Positions 49,201-60,376 of a DNA stretch of 64,000 nt are shown here, one piece after another. Position numbers and translations under genes: made by a program. Location of the stretch: positions 238,056 through 302,055 of the forward strand of contig CAJNYU010002266.1 of assembly GCA_905331475.1 (NCBI GenBank). Direction: 5' to 3'. A model generated the notes under the pieces. It was not told the origin of the DNA. It made no database searches and was given only the letters and a program-made list of their open reading frames with translations. This DNA is from Rotaria socialis (taxonomy: Eukaryota; Rotifera; Eurotatoria; Philodinida; Philodinidae). The first letter of the stretch is position 1. Every line of letters starts with the position of its first letter.

Positions 49201-50445
49201 GTTGTCCAACACCTCGATCGATTAATTCTACAATTCGATCATGAAATGTGTTAATAAAATTTTCTAAGTATTCAGCATGAAAATTTTTATTTAAACCATC
49301 TTCATCTGACCATTCAATTGAATATCGAATAATACTTGATTCAGGTAAAGCTGCCGGTACCTAAATTTAGTTTATGTTCATTTTGATTTTTTTCTAACAA
49401 ATGATTTTACTTACACGAACATCACGCAAATCGGATAACATACGTTGTGCTTCTTCGTCAACTTGTTTTGATACAATATCAATAAATTTCATCGAATGAC
49501 GTAATAAACTAATATTAATATTTTCAATATGACGAAAAAAAGCTACTGTATGATCGACGATATCTTTTGCTTTTAATATTCCTCGAACAACTTCTTGTTC
49601 AGTAACTAAATTTAATAGAATTGTTGGCATTTATTTTTACGGTAAAAATTTATTTACTATTAACCAACCTGACCAATTATATCGATGATTGTCGTGCGCT
49701 GTAAATTTACCTTGGTTCATAAGTTCTAATGCAGCAATACGAACCGCTCGATTTAGTTTACCCATTGTTTCCCACCATTGACTTTGATCTTCTTCCATAA
49801 GACGCGGATGAGCTTTATTAGTGAAATTGGTAAAAATTGAACTGACGGGTTGCAGACAAAATAAACTTGGAATATGATTTGAATCGAGTTTATACCATTG
49901 ACTAAGCAGTTTAGCATCTTCTGGACTTGATACAGATAAAATCACTTGAAATTCAGCTTCTTCAACTTTTGTTGGCAATGGACGATAACCATATTTTTGA
50001 CCGAGAAATACCTAGATAAAACAATCATATCTGAAACGGATATGCTAAAAATTTTCTATACCACAAAATTCGGCCCAACCGAAACTCGTTGACAATTATC
50101 GATTTCTTGCATACATAATTCTGTTGTTTTATGGTCATCTGTTGCTTCATCGCGTACACCCCAACGCATATCAACAACTTGAAATTCTAGACCATGTTTT
50201 TCGCGACAAAAATCTTTCAATTTTGGATATATATGTTGCATAAGAGAATTGCGTTCCATACTTGTATCTGAAAATAAATAAATTTTTTTTTTTATTGCAG
50301 AAAAAATAATTTCAATTATTTTACCTGTAAATGTTGATGAGGTAAAAATACGTACAATTTTTGATGCCAGACTAGGCAAATTATCTAACTTGCCATAAAA
50401 AACATGTTGAAGTAGTTGGGTATCAGCAGAGTTTGGTTCAGGCAT
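43300..50445 (-). CDS. NACHT and WD-repeat protein (NWD1/NWD2-like), DUF4062-NACHT-WD40
   Basis: Seventeen minus-strand exons: 50325-50445, 50062-50267, 49669-50011, 49415-49605, 49179-49360, 48523-49024, 48388-48468, 48245-48330, 47738-48162, 46947-47368, 46243-46879, 45655-46048, 45416-45598, 44990-45354, 44779-44924, 44300-44704 and 43300-43782. Every phase agrees; the total is 1,723 aa. Residues 30-135 form a DUF4062 domain (RIFTSSTFTD, ERNSLMQHIYPKLKDFC, VVDMRWGVRDE, FVVFLGQKYGYRPLP). The NACHT ATPase starts with P-loop WGEGGCGKSSM at about 392-402 and Walker B LCIFFDSLDQLSS. From about residue 850 to 1690 come degenerate WD40 blades (for example DKTTKVWNLQNAK and RTIRLFRAEDGKQLADM). The C-terminal tail is Gln/Glu-rich. 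Proteins of this architecture are STAND-type sensors that oligomerise on ATP binding; vertebrate NWD1 is cytosolic. The ligand is unknown. No broken exon was seen. The start is the first ATG and sits in a suitable N-terminal exon. Confidence 0.92.
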
Positions 50446-50449
50446 AGCT

Positions 50450-52580
50450 ATATTGGAATATGGTCGATAAGTAAGAGAATACCACCGTTTTATTTTTATG
50501 CAATGACAAGTTTTCTTTGAATAGAAAATATACTGCAGAGAGTAAAATTAGATTTTGTAATGAAGTTTGACGAAGAAAGAAATAAAAAGAAGGGAACAAG
50601 AATGGTTAATGAATCTATAGTATTCGTTCTTTTTTTTCTTAATCAATCACGATCACCAGATTAAATTCTTTTATAATGAAGAAAGAAAGAGACGGAAAAA
50701 GAATACACTAGTAAATTTCCGACAAAAGCCGTCGTCTTTTTTTTGTCTCATTAAAAAAATGAGTGAAATCGAGATCACTCTTTCATCAATAATTTGAAAT
50801 CAATAGTTCGTTGCCTCTAAGTATTTTTTTGATTTACACTTTATTGATCGCATCTTCAAAGGAGTCAACATGATGTAGATGTATATCGAATATAAATACT
50901 AATTATATTGTTGCGATCAATAAATGGGCAATACTTGTTTTTCAATTATTTGATGGAAAATTCTAGAATGTTTAACAACCTAACGTCGATGACCGACTCA
51001 TTTACTTGTGTTTTTGTCGTATGAAAATTCTTATATCGCCTTCGAATCAATTATTATTTTAATTCAATTTGAATGAACTTAGAATAATGCTGTATTTTTT
51101 CGTGCGCATTCATGTTTATTGTAGCATATATTGAATTATAAAGAGAATCATTCAAAGATTTACGCAATACAGTCATAATGAGCATTGGAATTTTACAATA
51201 AAAAAGAAGGCTGTTCTTTCTCTTCACTCTCTCAAGAGTTACAGTAGAAAAGACGAGAAAAGCTACATTTCATGTGGATGAATCATTTCCTTTCTATACG
51301 GATTAACATAGATATTGCTGATTCAATAGAAAAAGTAAAATTAAATTCGTAATAAAATGTTAACTATGGAGACAAAGCGTAAAAAACACGATAGCTAAAT
51401 AATACAGAATCTTAATTACAAAAGGTGTGTGAAACACTATTTAAACCTTTGAGGGGTGTGAATGTGGAAGGCGAATCTTGTATTCATTCGCATTCAGGCC
51501 CATACTGTATAAACTGTCACTACATACTTTGATTTAATCACATTCGAGTAAAAATAGATTATTTTGAATCCTGAAGAAACGTAAATGTTATTAGCTTGTC
51601 GAGTTTAACTGAGAAAAATAATCGAACTTTTTCTGTCCGACTGTAGTCGAATGAGGGATTCAGATTTTATTTCAATCGAAAAATGTCACTGTTTTGTATC
51701 CAGTTTACGAATCATCTTCGTAACTGAAGTCGAGTCGAACATGACGAAGACGTTTGTCTATCGGCTGAATAAAAGCTAATGTCTGGTGGGCTATTTTTAC
51801 ATATGGTGTTCGTTTGTTGTCACACCGTCGATTGATTTGGTAAGAAACAAAATTTAACGGTGGAATGTTAATGAAGAGATAGAGTCGAGAATTCAACTTA
51901 TCTCTGTTTTGCCTGAGCCCCTGGAAGATAGCATTAGCGTTGACAAATTAGGTAGACATTGTGATAAAGTTTCAAATGATCTCATATAACATGTTCGCAA
52001 ATCAAACATGCTAATTGACTGAAAAGAATACTTTGTCTGATTAAAATGCTTGCTGTAACTAATGAGGCTTCGCAAGTTCGCTACGCGATCTAGTTAGTTG
52101 AGGAAGAATTCTATTCGAGATGCAACCTTCTTTGCCACCACAAGGTACGGTGCAACGAAGACAATGAATGTGATAGAAAATGTCTTCATCAATAATTTTC
52201 TTTGAACAACGATCAACTTCATGAACGCATACCTAATAGTAGTGGATTGATGTGAGATATGGTATGTGTCTTGATTGCAGTCGAAACGAAATAGAATGAG
52301 TTCTTTTGATATCAAGATTACAAATAGAAGCAAACAAAACTGAGTATTAAATGAAGTAAAGCCATGAAGTCTATCAAAGGCAAATGGCAAAGAATAAATA
52401 TGTATAAGTTGACGTTAAGGATGTGACTCATCAATACCTTCAGCATGATATCCAGATTGATCGAAAGTTGTAGATATCTTAATGATTTCTGAACTATGAT
52501 CTTCGCGACTATCAGCATAATATAGGAATCAAATCTGTTAAATGATTTTCTATACTACAGGAGTGTTGACCAGAGATCCT
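50450..52580. other. Intergenic region upstream of the NWD gene
   Basis: About 2.1 kb of AT-rich DNA with several short minus-strand frames (60-98 codons near 51705-52390) that lack motifs. It probably contains the NWD promoter at its left end. Confidence 0.45.
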
Positions 52581-52718
52581 CATCAATTATGACATAATCC
52601 AACTTGAAAGCATCGGTTTTTGAACACTGTTTTATTTGCAAAACTATTTTTATCAAATGATTTAGTGCATGCTGAAGAGTAGAGATGCAATCTATACATT
52701 GAAAATAGAAAAGCAAGT

Positions 52719-52992
52719 GTGTATATCCCAGGTCGAGCATTCCGGTCACCGGATTCCGTAGGATACTCTAGGAAATATGCGGGGAAGTCACCATTTCCTG
52801 CAGGAAAACACTGGAAATCGCTGAAACATGGAAGCAGTATTCCGATCAAAAATACAGTCGGATTTTTCCGGCGGATTCCTGCCAAGTTCCGGTGCTTTCC
52901 GGCAGGAATTGATCGGAAATCACTGGAAAAAATCCGAAAATCATCATTATTCATATGTTTAAAGACGACCCAGTTCGGTCGAGAATCGTGTT
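52719..52992. repeat. GC-rich repeat segment built from TTCCGG-like words
   Basis: A GC-rich block in AT-rich surroundings, made of variants of TTCCGGCAGGAA, TTTTTCCGG and GGAAATCACTGGAAA in both orientations. It reads open on both strands for that reason, not because it is coding. It interrupts the end of a VCBS-like coding fragment and is probably an inserted repeat element. Confidence 0.6.
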
Positions 52993-52994
52993 CC

Positions 52995-53445
52995 AATGGA
53001 TACCATGTTTGATTGGCGAAAGTTCCATTACCGTGACCGAAAAGTACACACACGTTGTTCGTACCATAGTTAGCTACTGTAAGGTCCAATTGCTTGTCTC
53101 TGTTAGAATCACCTGTGGCGATTGACTTCGGCTGAGAATTATCACTCGTTGAATAAGTTTTTAACATTGAAAAGCTTCCATTACCATATTCAATTAATAT
53201 CATTATATTATTCGTATTATAATTTGTAACCACAATATATGTTAGAGAGTCATTGTTGAAATCACCGACCGCTAGTGGTAAGGGATGAGAATTATTACCA
53301 GTTGAAAAAGTGGTGATATTTGAAAATATTCTGTTTCGTTCTCCTAGAAATATGCCGATATTATTCATGTCAGAGTTAGTGATAGCAATATCGAGATAGT
53401 TGTTGTCGTTTTCTATAATCTTGCATTTTAGAAAGTTTTGGTACA
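52995..53445 (-). pseudogene. VCBS/FG-GAP-like repeat fragment fused to a LINE piece
   Basis: On the minus strand about 150 residues show three repeats of a roughly 45-residue unit. The repeat signature is FSTGNNSHPLPLAVGDFNND, then a YGTNNVxVLFGHGNGTF-type strand. Such Asp/Asn-rich calcium-loop beta-propeller repeats (VCBS/FG-GAP) form large extracellular protein families in bdelloids. The fragment starts directly after the LINE endonuclease piece in the same frame and ends at a GC-rich repeat. It has no signal peptide and no complete propeller. It is therefore treated as a captured or inserted fragment, not a working gene. Confidence 0.65.
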
Positions 53446-53677
53446 AGATCGCTACACCTCCAAAAGAATTCGTTCCATTTTGTGATAGTCCACTATAACC
53501 AGGAAAGGTTGGCATTTTCTTTGTTGCGGTTCCGACACCTGTTAGTAAACATATATGTGGTTTGTGTTCTCTTAGCAGTATATCGACGTCTGCTATATAT
53601 GTATTTAGGCATTCCACATTGAACAAAAGAATCATTAATTTGGATCTATCACTTTGAGGAGGTCGTTCTTTTTTCAC
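53446..53677 (-). mobile_element. LINE ORF2 start: truncated apurinic-like endonuclease domain
   Basis: The first 77 or so codons resemble the N-terminus of non-LTR retrotransposon endonucleases: LMILLFNVECLN at the start of the fold, a HKPHICLLTGVGT strand, then FPGYSGLSQNGT and GGVAILYQNF. The catalytic Glu expected in the ExG position appears changed (LLTGVG in place of the usual LxET). The domain is cut off before its catalytic Asp and His residues and continues in frame into VCBS-like repeats. No reverse transcriptase follows. Confidence 0.65.
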
Positions 53678-53819
53678 TCCTTACTTTGATCGGATATACA
53701 AATACGAGAATTCCATTCATTTATTATTTCAGATATGATTCCTTTTTCTTGTTTGGAACCAGGATAGGAGTTAGATATTGAAAGAGGTGTGTGAGGCTCA
53801 ACCAAATAGAAAAAAATCT

Positions 53820-55472
53820 TTATTCACTTGTTGATGTAAATAGTTCAATTCCATGCTGTAGCAGTTGGTTGTTCTTCTCAAAATTTTCGACGAATTTCAA
53901 ATGTTTCCTTGATATTAATTGATGTTGTTCATTAAGGAAGTTGATTAAAGTTTGAACTTGTGAAGTTGATGTGTCAAATGGTAGTTTAACTTGTTGATCA
54001 GTAGAATTTGACGTTGTTGTTGTAGCGAGTTGCTGGCAGATTCCGAGTGAAAGTGTCACAATTGGAACGAGTTCAGTAATTGTTGTAAATACCGATTTGA
54101 GGGTTTCATTTTGTTGTTGGATTTGTACTGACATTACCGATAAAATAGATCCTAACTTTAATTTGTGTTCTTGATATCTTTTTGCTATATCGATCTCTTG
54201 CTCGTTGCACTTCTCTTTGAGTGAGTCAAATATTGCTTTTGATCTTGTCATGTCGCTCCAAATAGTATTTCAATTTGGATTATGTGACAACCATTCATTT
54301 GGTGATGTTGTATCGATGCTGTTTGATAAGAGAGACCATTTGTTTGGGTGCTGATGATACATGTATTGCTGCTATTGTTTTGTTCTTGCATTGCCTTCAA
54401 TAATATTATTATTAATGTGAATTCTATTACCGTTTTCGTCATGAGACCGATATTGAGTACAAATGAATAATTGAGCATTTTGTGGTAGAAGATCTGGTCT
54501 ACTTTTTAATTCAAGAATCATTTTTTTCCGAAAACCATTGATGATTGAACGTTGAAAGGATATAACTTCGTGGTTTCCATTGCAGTAGTGACATTTGATA
54601 ATACATTCTTTGTGTTCACGTTCGTTCCTATTTCAACTACATCTTTGGCATAAATCAACGTCATTTTTGCATTATTTTTTAAATGTCTTGATGGGTTGCA
54701 TCTTGAGCATATTAATAATCGAGGTGGTGCAAGAAATTCAGAGACATCGATCAGTTGACCTTCGAATGCTATTATTCCTGTATTTAATAAGTTCGTATAT
54801 TCATTGTGTTTCGATAGTTCAATGCGTATATGCCAATGTTTTTGCATCTATCGCTCCCTGTATTTCTTCGATGTTAAATAGTGCTTTATATTTAGAAGAT
54901 ATTTCCTTTTTTGCATCGTCAATATGAATATCTTTTGGCACGTACTTGAGTATTGCTGAACGCTGTGGAGGAAGTAGTTTTGGAGGATTTGGATAAATAA
55001 TTGTATTTAATAAGTTTTCTGGATAATTTTGGGGTTGCATAGAAATACGAAGAGTTCAACGTTGCTTGTAAAACACTGTAAATTTTCATCACGATCTATA
55101 AAGCAGTATTCGAAGCCGAGTGGTTTTAAATAGTTTTTATTTAAATGTCGAAAGTTTTTTCGATTTTTCAAAATAATTCCTTTACTATAGTATGTTGCCT
55201 TGCATTTCGTCGATTACTTTTGACTCATATTTTATATTCATAGCCAGTAAATGTTGTTCAACAGCATAATGAAGAGCGTGATTGGATGTGGTTGCTCTTT
55301 GTTCATATTGTTGGTTAATCAGGTAATCTTGTTGATCATTCTGTTTGATAACTCTTTTTTCTGTATTTCTTAATCGATGATTTATCTCGCTGTCATTTCT
55401 CCACTATAGAACGTGCGTGAATTATTTTTTCTGCGTATATTGTTGTTTTTGCAGTTGGTCATTCATTTCATT
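53820..55472 (-). mobile_element. Decayed LINE ORF1 (coiled coil plus zinc knuckles)
   Basis: Minus-strand frames in series. A Gln-rich N-terminal part starts at about 55472. It is followed by PQRSAILKYVPKDIHIDDAK (55.0 kb), then HWHIRIELSKHNEYTNLLNT, PPRLLICSRCN and a shifted CCHC region (CQRCS, then KCHYCNGNHE) near 54.6 kb. A coiled-coil C-terminal part lies at 53820-54251. Stops and at least two frameshifts break it. The arrangement (RRM-like part, CCHC knuckles, coiled coil, then an endonuclease ORF2) is that of a two-ORF non-LTR retrotransposon. It is upstream of and in the same orientation as the ORF2 start. Confidence 0.65.
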
Positions 55473-55479
55473 ATATACT

Positions 55480-56885
55480 AGATTGTTAGATACACACGTT
55501 ATGTATACGTGCACTTCACGTATGCTCATAGCAGAGGAAAAATCACCCTATCGATAAGTGCGATAGTTGAAAAGTGAAAGAAGGGAGAAGATCTGTGCTT
55601 CCATTCACATGAACAAGATTGCATAAGCTTGAATGATTAAGAAAACAGGATATCATAGAATTGTTCTGTCATTTGAATTGAGTTGATAGAACATAAGTTT
55701 CGAAATACTTTAGCAACCACGGCTTACTCCGATTTGAATAACATAAAAGGAAAATATTAAAGAAAAGAAAAGCAATTGAAACAATATTTTACACAGCATA
55801 TTCGCTATTATGTTATCATTCAATAGTTATTATTAACGCTGAGATGACTATTAGCGCTTTTTGAGCATTAGTATACTTGTTTTAAGCAGTCTACAAAAAT
55901 AAGACATACTAATATGAGCATTAGCACATACAGTGATAGAATTTATCAGCAATAAATTAAACCAAAACAAAATAGCACTAGAAGAAAACAAAACGGATGC
56001 AAATTTACAAATCATAAAATAACTGTGTGCCGTTTTGTTTTGCGCCATGAAATATAATTAAATAGCTATATCTACATTCTGAAAACAATCGATTTAATAC
56101 TGAACCCTTGTTAGGTTCTATAGTGACAGTGAAACCTATAAAGTTTCGTATCAATATTTGCTATGCACACATTATTGGTACATAAAGTATAGCTTCACTG
56201 TTGTTTTTCATTGCTTGGGGGAAACTTTGATTGAAGAGACTCCTCGACAAGACAGACGGAACAAGTTCATGATGGCTATGCTTTGTTTCGGATTATGTGT
56301 TTTTCTTTCAAAGAAGTCCAGATTAACTCAATATCAAAGAAGTCACTGGTATCCTCGTCCCATTCAGTCTCTGATGGAACGTATTCGAAAACAAACATCG
56401 AAGAATGAGTCTCCAGAGATTTACATTGCTGTCTCATGTCTACTATGATTGTGTCAATGTGTTGCTTGTCCTCATAGAACTAATTTGTATTCATGTAAAG
56501 AATGATTCTAGCAGTAAATCGGAAAGTATGTACCACGTCGAAAAAGCTCATGTTTTTATTCCCTGCTTGATTCAGAGTGATCGGACCAACTATAATTAAC
56601 TAGAGAAACATTCATTGTAACAACCTCAGTCGTCATCATCTGTGTTGGGTTTGTGCGCTTACATACGTTCTCAACATTCGGTGATCGCTTATGGTGTCAA
56701 TAGCAACTTAAAAACAAACATAGCATGTTTGATATATTTTATTTTGTAACATGGGAATAGGTGTAAACAGAAGAGTTTTACAAGGAATGATTATAAGTTT
56801 ATGGGCGGATACAAAATATTATGAATAAAGTACTGATAAAGTTCAAATCTTGATAGGATCGCTCTAAAACGCTTCTATTAAGTAT
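55480..56885. other. Intergenic region, no recognised gene
   Basis: Two overlapping plus-strand frames (56158-56448, 96 codons, and 56405-56599) have protein-like stretches such as LTQYQRSHWYPRPIQSLMER but match no family I know. The beginning may be the LINE 5' UTR. Confidence 0.4.
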
Positions 56886-56889
56886 CTTT

Positions 56890-57234
56890 TCAGTAATTTG
56901 AATACACATTAATGCGTGTTGAAAATGCGCCAGTATCGTTGCGCCATTTTGCTTCGAAAGTTGTATCGCACAAGCATGTAGCACAGCCAATATCACGATA
57001 AATAAGACCAGTATAATGGCAATGAGGATCAACAGCACTATAACGACATTGTGCATTATCACGCCGTTCGAAATTATTCCACAAACGATGATTCTCCCAA
57101 CGCTTCCAATCTTCTAGATTCCAGTTCTTCCAATTACGGATCCATTGGCTATCGCCTTTATCATAACTAGAGTAAACCCAATCGCAACATTTGCCGCATT
57201 TGTTACAAAGACGACCACTGCAAGCACGATTCAT
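56890..57234 (-). CDS. Cys/Trp-rich protein of unknown function
   Basis: 114 codons on the minus strand. The N-terminal part is CSGRLCNKCGKCCDW (six Cys in 15 residues). The middle is rich in Trp and Asn (WIRNWKNWNLEDWKRWENH). The C-terminal part is Cys-containing with AVDPHCHYTG and RDIGCATCLCD. The Cys pattern suggests a disulfide-stabilised or metal-binding secreted domain; no family was recognised. The frame stays open upstream of the ATG to an AG acceptor at about 57267 (adding ILNFSTLDID), so this is probably the last exon of a longer gene with an upstream exon carrying a signal peptide. Composition is far from what chance AT-rich frames give. Confidence 0.6.
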   Translation of the reverse strand: MNRACSGRLCNKCGKCCDWVYSSYDKGDSQWIRNWKNWNLEDWKRWENHRLWNNFERRDNAQCRYSAVDPHCHYTGLIYRDIGCATCLCDTTFEAKWRNDTGAFSTRINVYSNY

Positions 57235-57269
57235 ATCAATATCGAGTGTGGAAAAGTTTAGTATTCTAA

Positions 57270-58120
57270 ATAATATTCAAAATATTCATAACTATGTCTA
57301 GTAGCTACTGGTAATAGATTGAAAAAAATATTTGTTTCAAAGAACGAGTCAGATGAACATATAAATACTATTACCGCCACTTTACTAATTTTTTTCTGTA
57401 ACATCAATGCAAGATCGATATTGTCGAAATAGGCTATATGAATATAAAACTACAAGCGGTTTTTTTAGAATTTTATTATTTTCATAGTTTATCAGAATGT
57501 TTCTGAATTCTATTATTTCGTGAAGGAATAGCTATTTGATGAACACTAGCAATAAGTAATGGAAAGTTAACGCTGGTGCTACGAATTGAAGACTTAGAAT
57601 AGGTAAACAGTTTCAACGAATGGCAGACATTGTTTGCATCTTTGGACAACGGCTTTACCCGTGAATTAATAGCGCACCATAATGTTTGAGCAAAGGAAAA
57701 TCAGTGTCAAAGAATGTAAGTATACGACTAGTTGGTTCAATCTCATGATAAGATACATTTGTACTAGGAAAGAAATTTAAGGAAAAATCATTTCGAAACC
57801 CACCATAGTGCTTTGAAGAGCTAAATGCATATTTGGCACCGACGCAATGGATTACCTGTGCTCAGATATTGCTTATTAGTTAAAATGAGATGGGGAAAAT
57901 TAGATATTTAGGACTACACACTACAACCTTACTTTACCTTGAATAGAGAGAGAGAGAAAGCGCTTCAGTGCTGATTATTAGATTAAAAGGATAATTTTTT
58001 TCATTGCCAACCACTCGAACAGAGTAACGGATCAACCTATTACAGTCATGTTTGAGCTCATTCCCATAACTATTGTTTTCAAAAGTTTCAATTTAATATA
58101 AACTAGTGCATTGGCAGGTT
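57270..58120. other. Intergenic region, no supported gene
   Basis: AT-rich, with a short GA run near 57945-57960. The missing 5' exon of the Cys/Trp-rich gene could be here, but I could not fix it. Confidence 0.4.
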
Positions 58121-58129
58121 TTACACTGT

Positions 58130-58880
58130 TCAGGTAGTAGAGTCCTGCGGAAACAACTTTTATTGATTCAGTTTCCTGAATCCCCGTTCCCGTAATGCTT
58201 TTATAATTTCTATTACTATTTCATCATGTGCAACTAAAATATCTATTTCCATGTCACACTATCTCATCACGATATCACACGTTTCACAATGCATTATGGG
58301 ATGAATTCATAATAAATTTTCGATTGGAGATCACCTAATTAATCACGCAACTGAGGTTTCTTATTGTTAATATAATCTTTTTTTATTTGGTGATTCTTGT
58401 CTATAACACATTTCGTGAATGTCTTCAGCAGAACCTATTAAATCAACGTTATCCAAAACTGAAATTTAAGCGTTAGTAACATTAAATAATCCATCAATTT
58501 CATTTATAAAGCCAGCAACAGCTAGAAGAGAATTTTGGACAAACTATTCTCAGATTTATCATAACAATAAAGCCCATGATTATATAGCATGTTTACAATG
58601 TAGAGCAGTGCTGAAATGGACAAGTGAGAATGGGATGAGAGTCACGAGTTTTTCTTGAGAGATATTTCTAATTTTTCTATTAATTATATATCAAAACAGT
58701 TATTGAAAATAAACGATTGTTATATAAACATAAATGTATTTAAATTCACATAGAAATGTGAGAAAATTTTTCTCGAATGTCAATTTTTATGTTGTTCCTA
58801 TTCCCGAAGCCCCCACGGGAAACGGGGCGGGGAAAATCGGGGAAAAGTCGTTCCGTAGGACTATCAGGTAGTCCTCGAAT
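58130..58880. repeat. Possible diverged element with imperfect inverted ends
   Basis: AGTCCTGCGGAAACAACTTT at 58141 resembles the reverse complement of the sequence near 58842-58862 (AGTCCTACGGAACGACTTTT), each followed by CCCCGTTCCCGT-like sequence. Similarity is about 75 percent by eye and the boundaries are unclear. The right part is a C/G-rich island in AT-rich DNA. Confidence 0.35.
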
Positions 58881-59478
58881 GCTACCTCTTACCACTATCA
58901 TGTAGATTTTATGGTTTATGAGTGTTCCCACTATGAAGTACTTGAAGTTCTACGGCTATCCTTCTTGGTAGTGATGGCCCTAGTAGCTCAGTGGTCTCAA
59001 CTGAACTATTCGAACAATTTGTCGCATTGAAAATTTCGGCAAAAATTTCCTATCTCTACAATCATTTCACTTCAATATACTCAGTTGTCTCCTACAATGC
59101 GCTTAGAAAAATGGAAAAATTTTGACTCAGCTGAATGGGCTGGGCTGAAGTTATCGTATATCGAGTCATATGAGCTGCGAATCAACTTACTGGTTTTGTC
59201 TTAGGCCAGCCGTAATGTCTAATGGTGTTTTTCCTCACTTTTACCGTGTTGTTCGTAAGTTCTCGTGAGATAGATACGATTTATCTATCGCGCCTGAGAC
59301 GCTATTATTTAACAAATTTTACCTTTTCTTAAAGTCTGACTAAATTGAAAAAGTCGGTTTGCTTTCATAAAATGTTTGTACAAATTGATTTTTGATGTTG
59401 GGAAAATAAACAAAAACTAAATACTAGGCTGGTTTATGGCTCTATATGCAGTGATGACTGTTTTAGTTGGATGATAAT

Positions 59479-59637
59479 TAGGGGCACCACCAGAAAAAAA
59501 TTGTAGAAGGGGGGGGGGGGGGGGGGGGTAACCCCCCCCCCCCCTAAACATATGCTTTCGCAGGATTTTGTTTTTTTCTAGGGGGCTAAGGCCTCTGTAG
59601 GGGGACTGAGCCCCCTTCCCCCTGGTTACGCCCCTAC
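59479..59637. mobile_element. 159-bp MITE with 7-bp target duplication
   Basis: The ends are TAGGGGCACCACCAG and, on the other strand, GTAGGGGCGTAACCAG. TGATAAT flanks both sides (59472-59478 and 59638-59644), the expected target-site duplication. The centre is an almost perfect G20-TAA-C13 palindrome (59509-59544). Flanking it is a block that alternates GGGGGCT and CCCCCTT. The GGGGCGTAACCAG type of end is seen in hAT-like non-autonomous elements of animals. No coding capacity. Confidence 0.75.
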
Positions 59638-60376
59638 TGATAATACGAATAATGAATGTAACAAATAGTATATAGTCATGCACACAATCATTTCGCGAAT
59701 GTTTACGTTCAAGCTAAAGAAATATAATCAAATTTGTGTTTGTGATGATTGTCTAGTGTTTTTAATTGGATACCTTAGCAGTCGATCTCAAGTTGTCTAC
59801 TGCTCTATTGAATCTTTAGAAAAAAAGTGTTTTCTCTGCATGCAGTAATGTTATTTTTTCTTTCCACACAGAAAAAGAAGCATCGCTCTGATCAGCAGTC
59901 TTGTGCAGAATGTATTTTAACATCAAAATTTGCGTACACTCTCCAAGCGATATGATTGCCTACCAATTTCATAATTTTTTTATTAAACTTGAATGCGTAT
60001 AGGCTACTATTATAGTCAAAACTGTGTTTTTCACATCGTTTGTATCCTTGGTAAAGTGCTAAAAGGTCGAATAAAAAATGCCGAAAATGATGAACCTCTG
60101 AAAATCCTTGTAAATACTTGGTGAGAATCTTTTTCTAAGATTTGATCAATAGGATGTAATCCGGTACACGTGCAAAAAGTACAACACTGAGGGTGAAGGC
60201 GAAATTTGTGACTAAAAGGGATTTGGATTTTCGACAATCTGCTTTCGATCTTTTGTCTTTCGACCTTTAACCACCTATTCCATATCTGCAATATATAAGA
60301 AGTAAAGTAACAGAAACGAAGAAAAATAGCTAGTTGATAGCATGTAAATAAGAAGAAAACTAACATCAAAGTTTTT

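Noticed and set aside
54595-54927. 110-codon plus-strand frame
   Set aside because: It is antisense to the zinc-knuckle region of the decayed LINE ORF1.
59417-59683. 88-codon Gly/Pro-rich minus-strand frame
   Set aside because: It is the translation of the G/C runs of the 159-bp mobile element.
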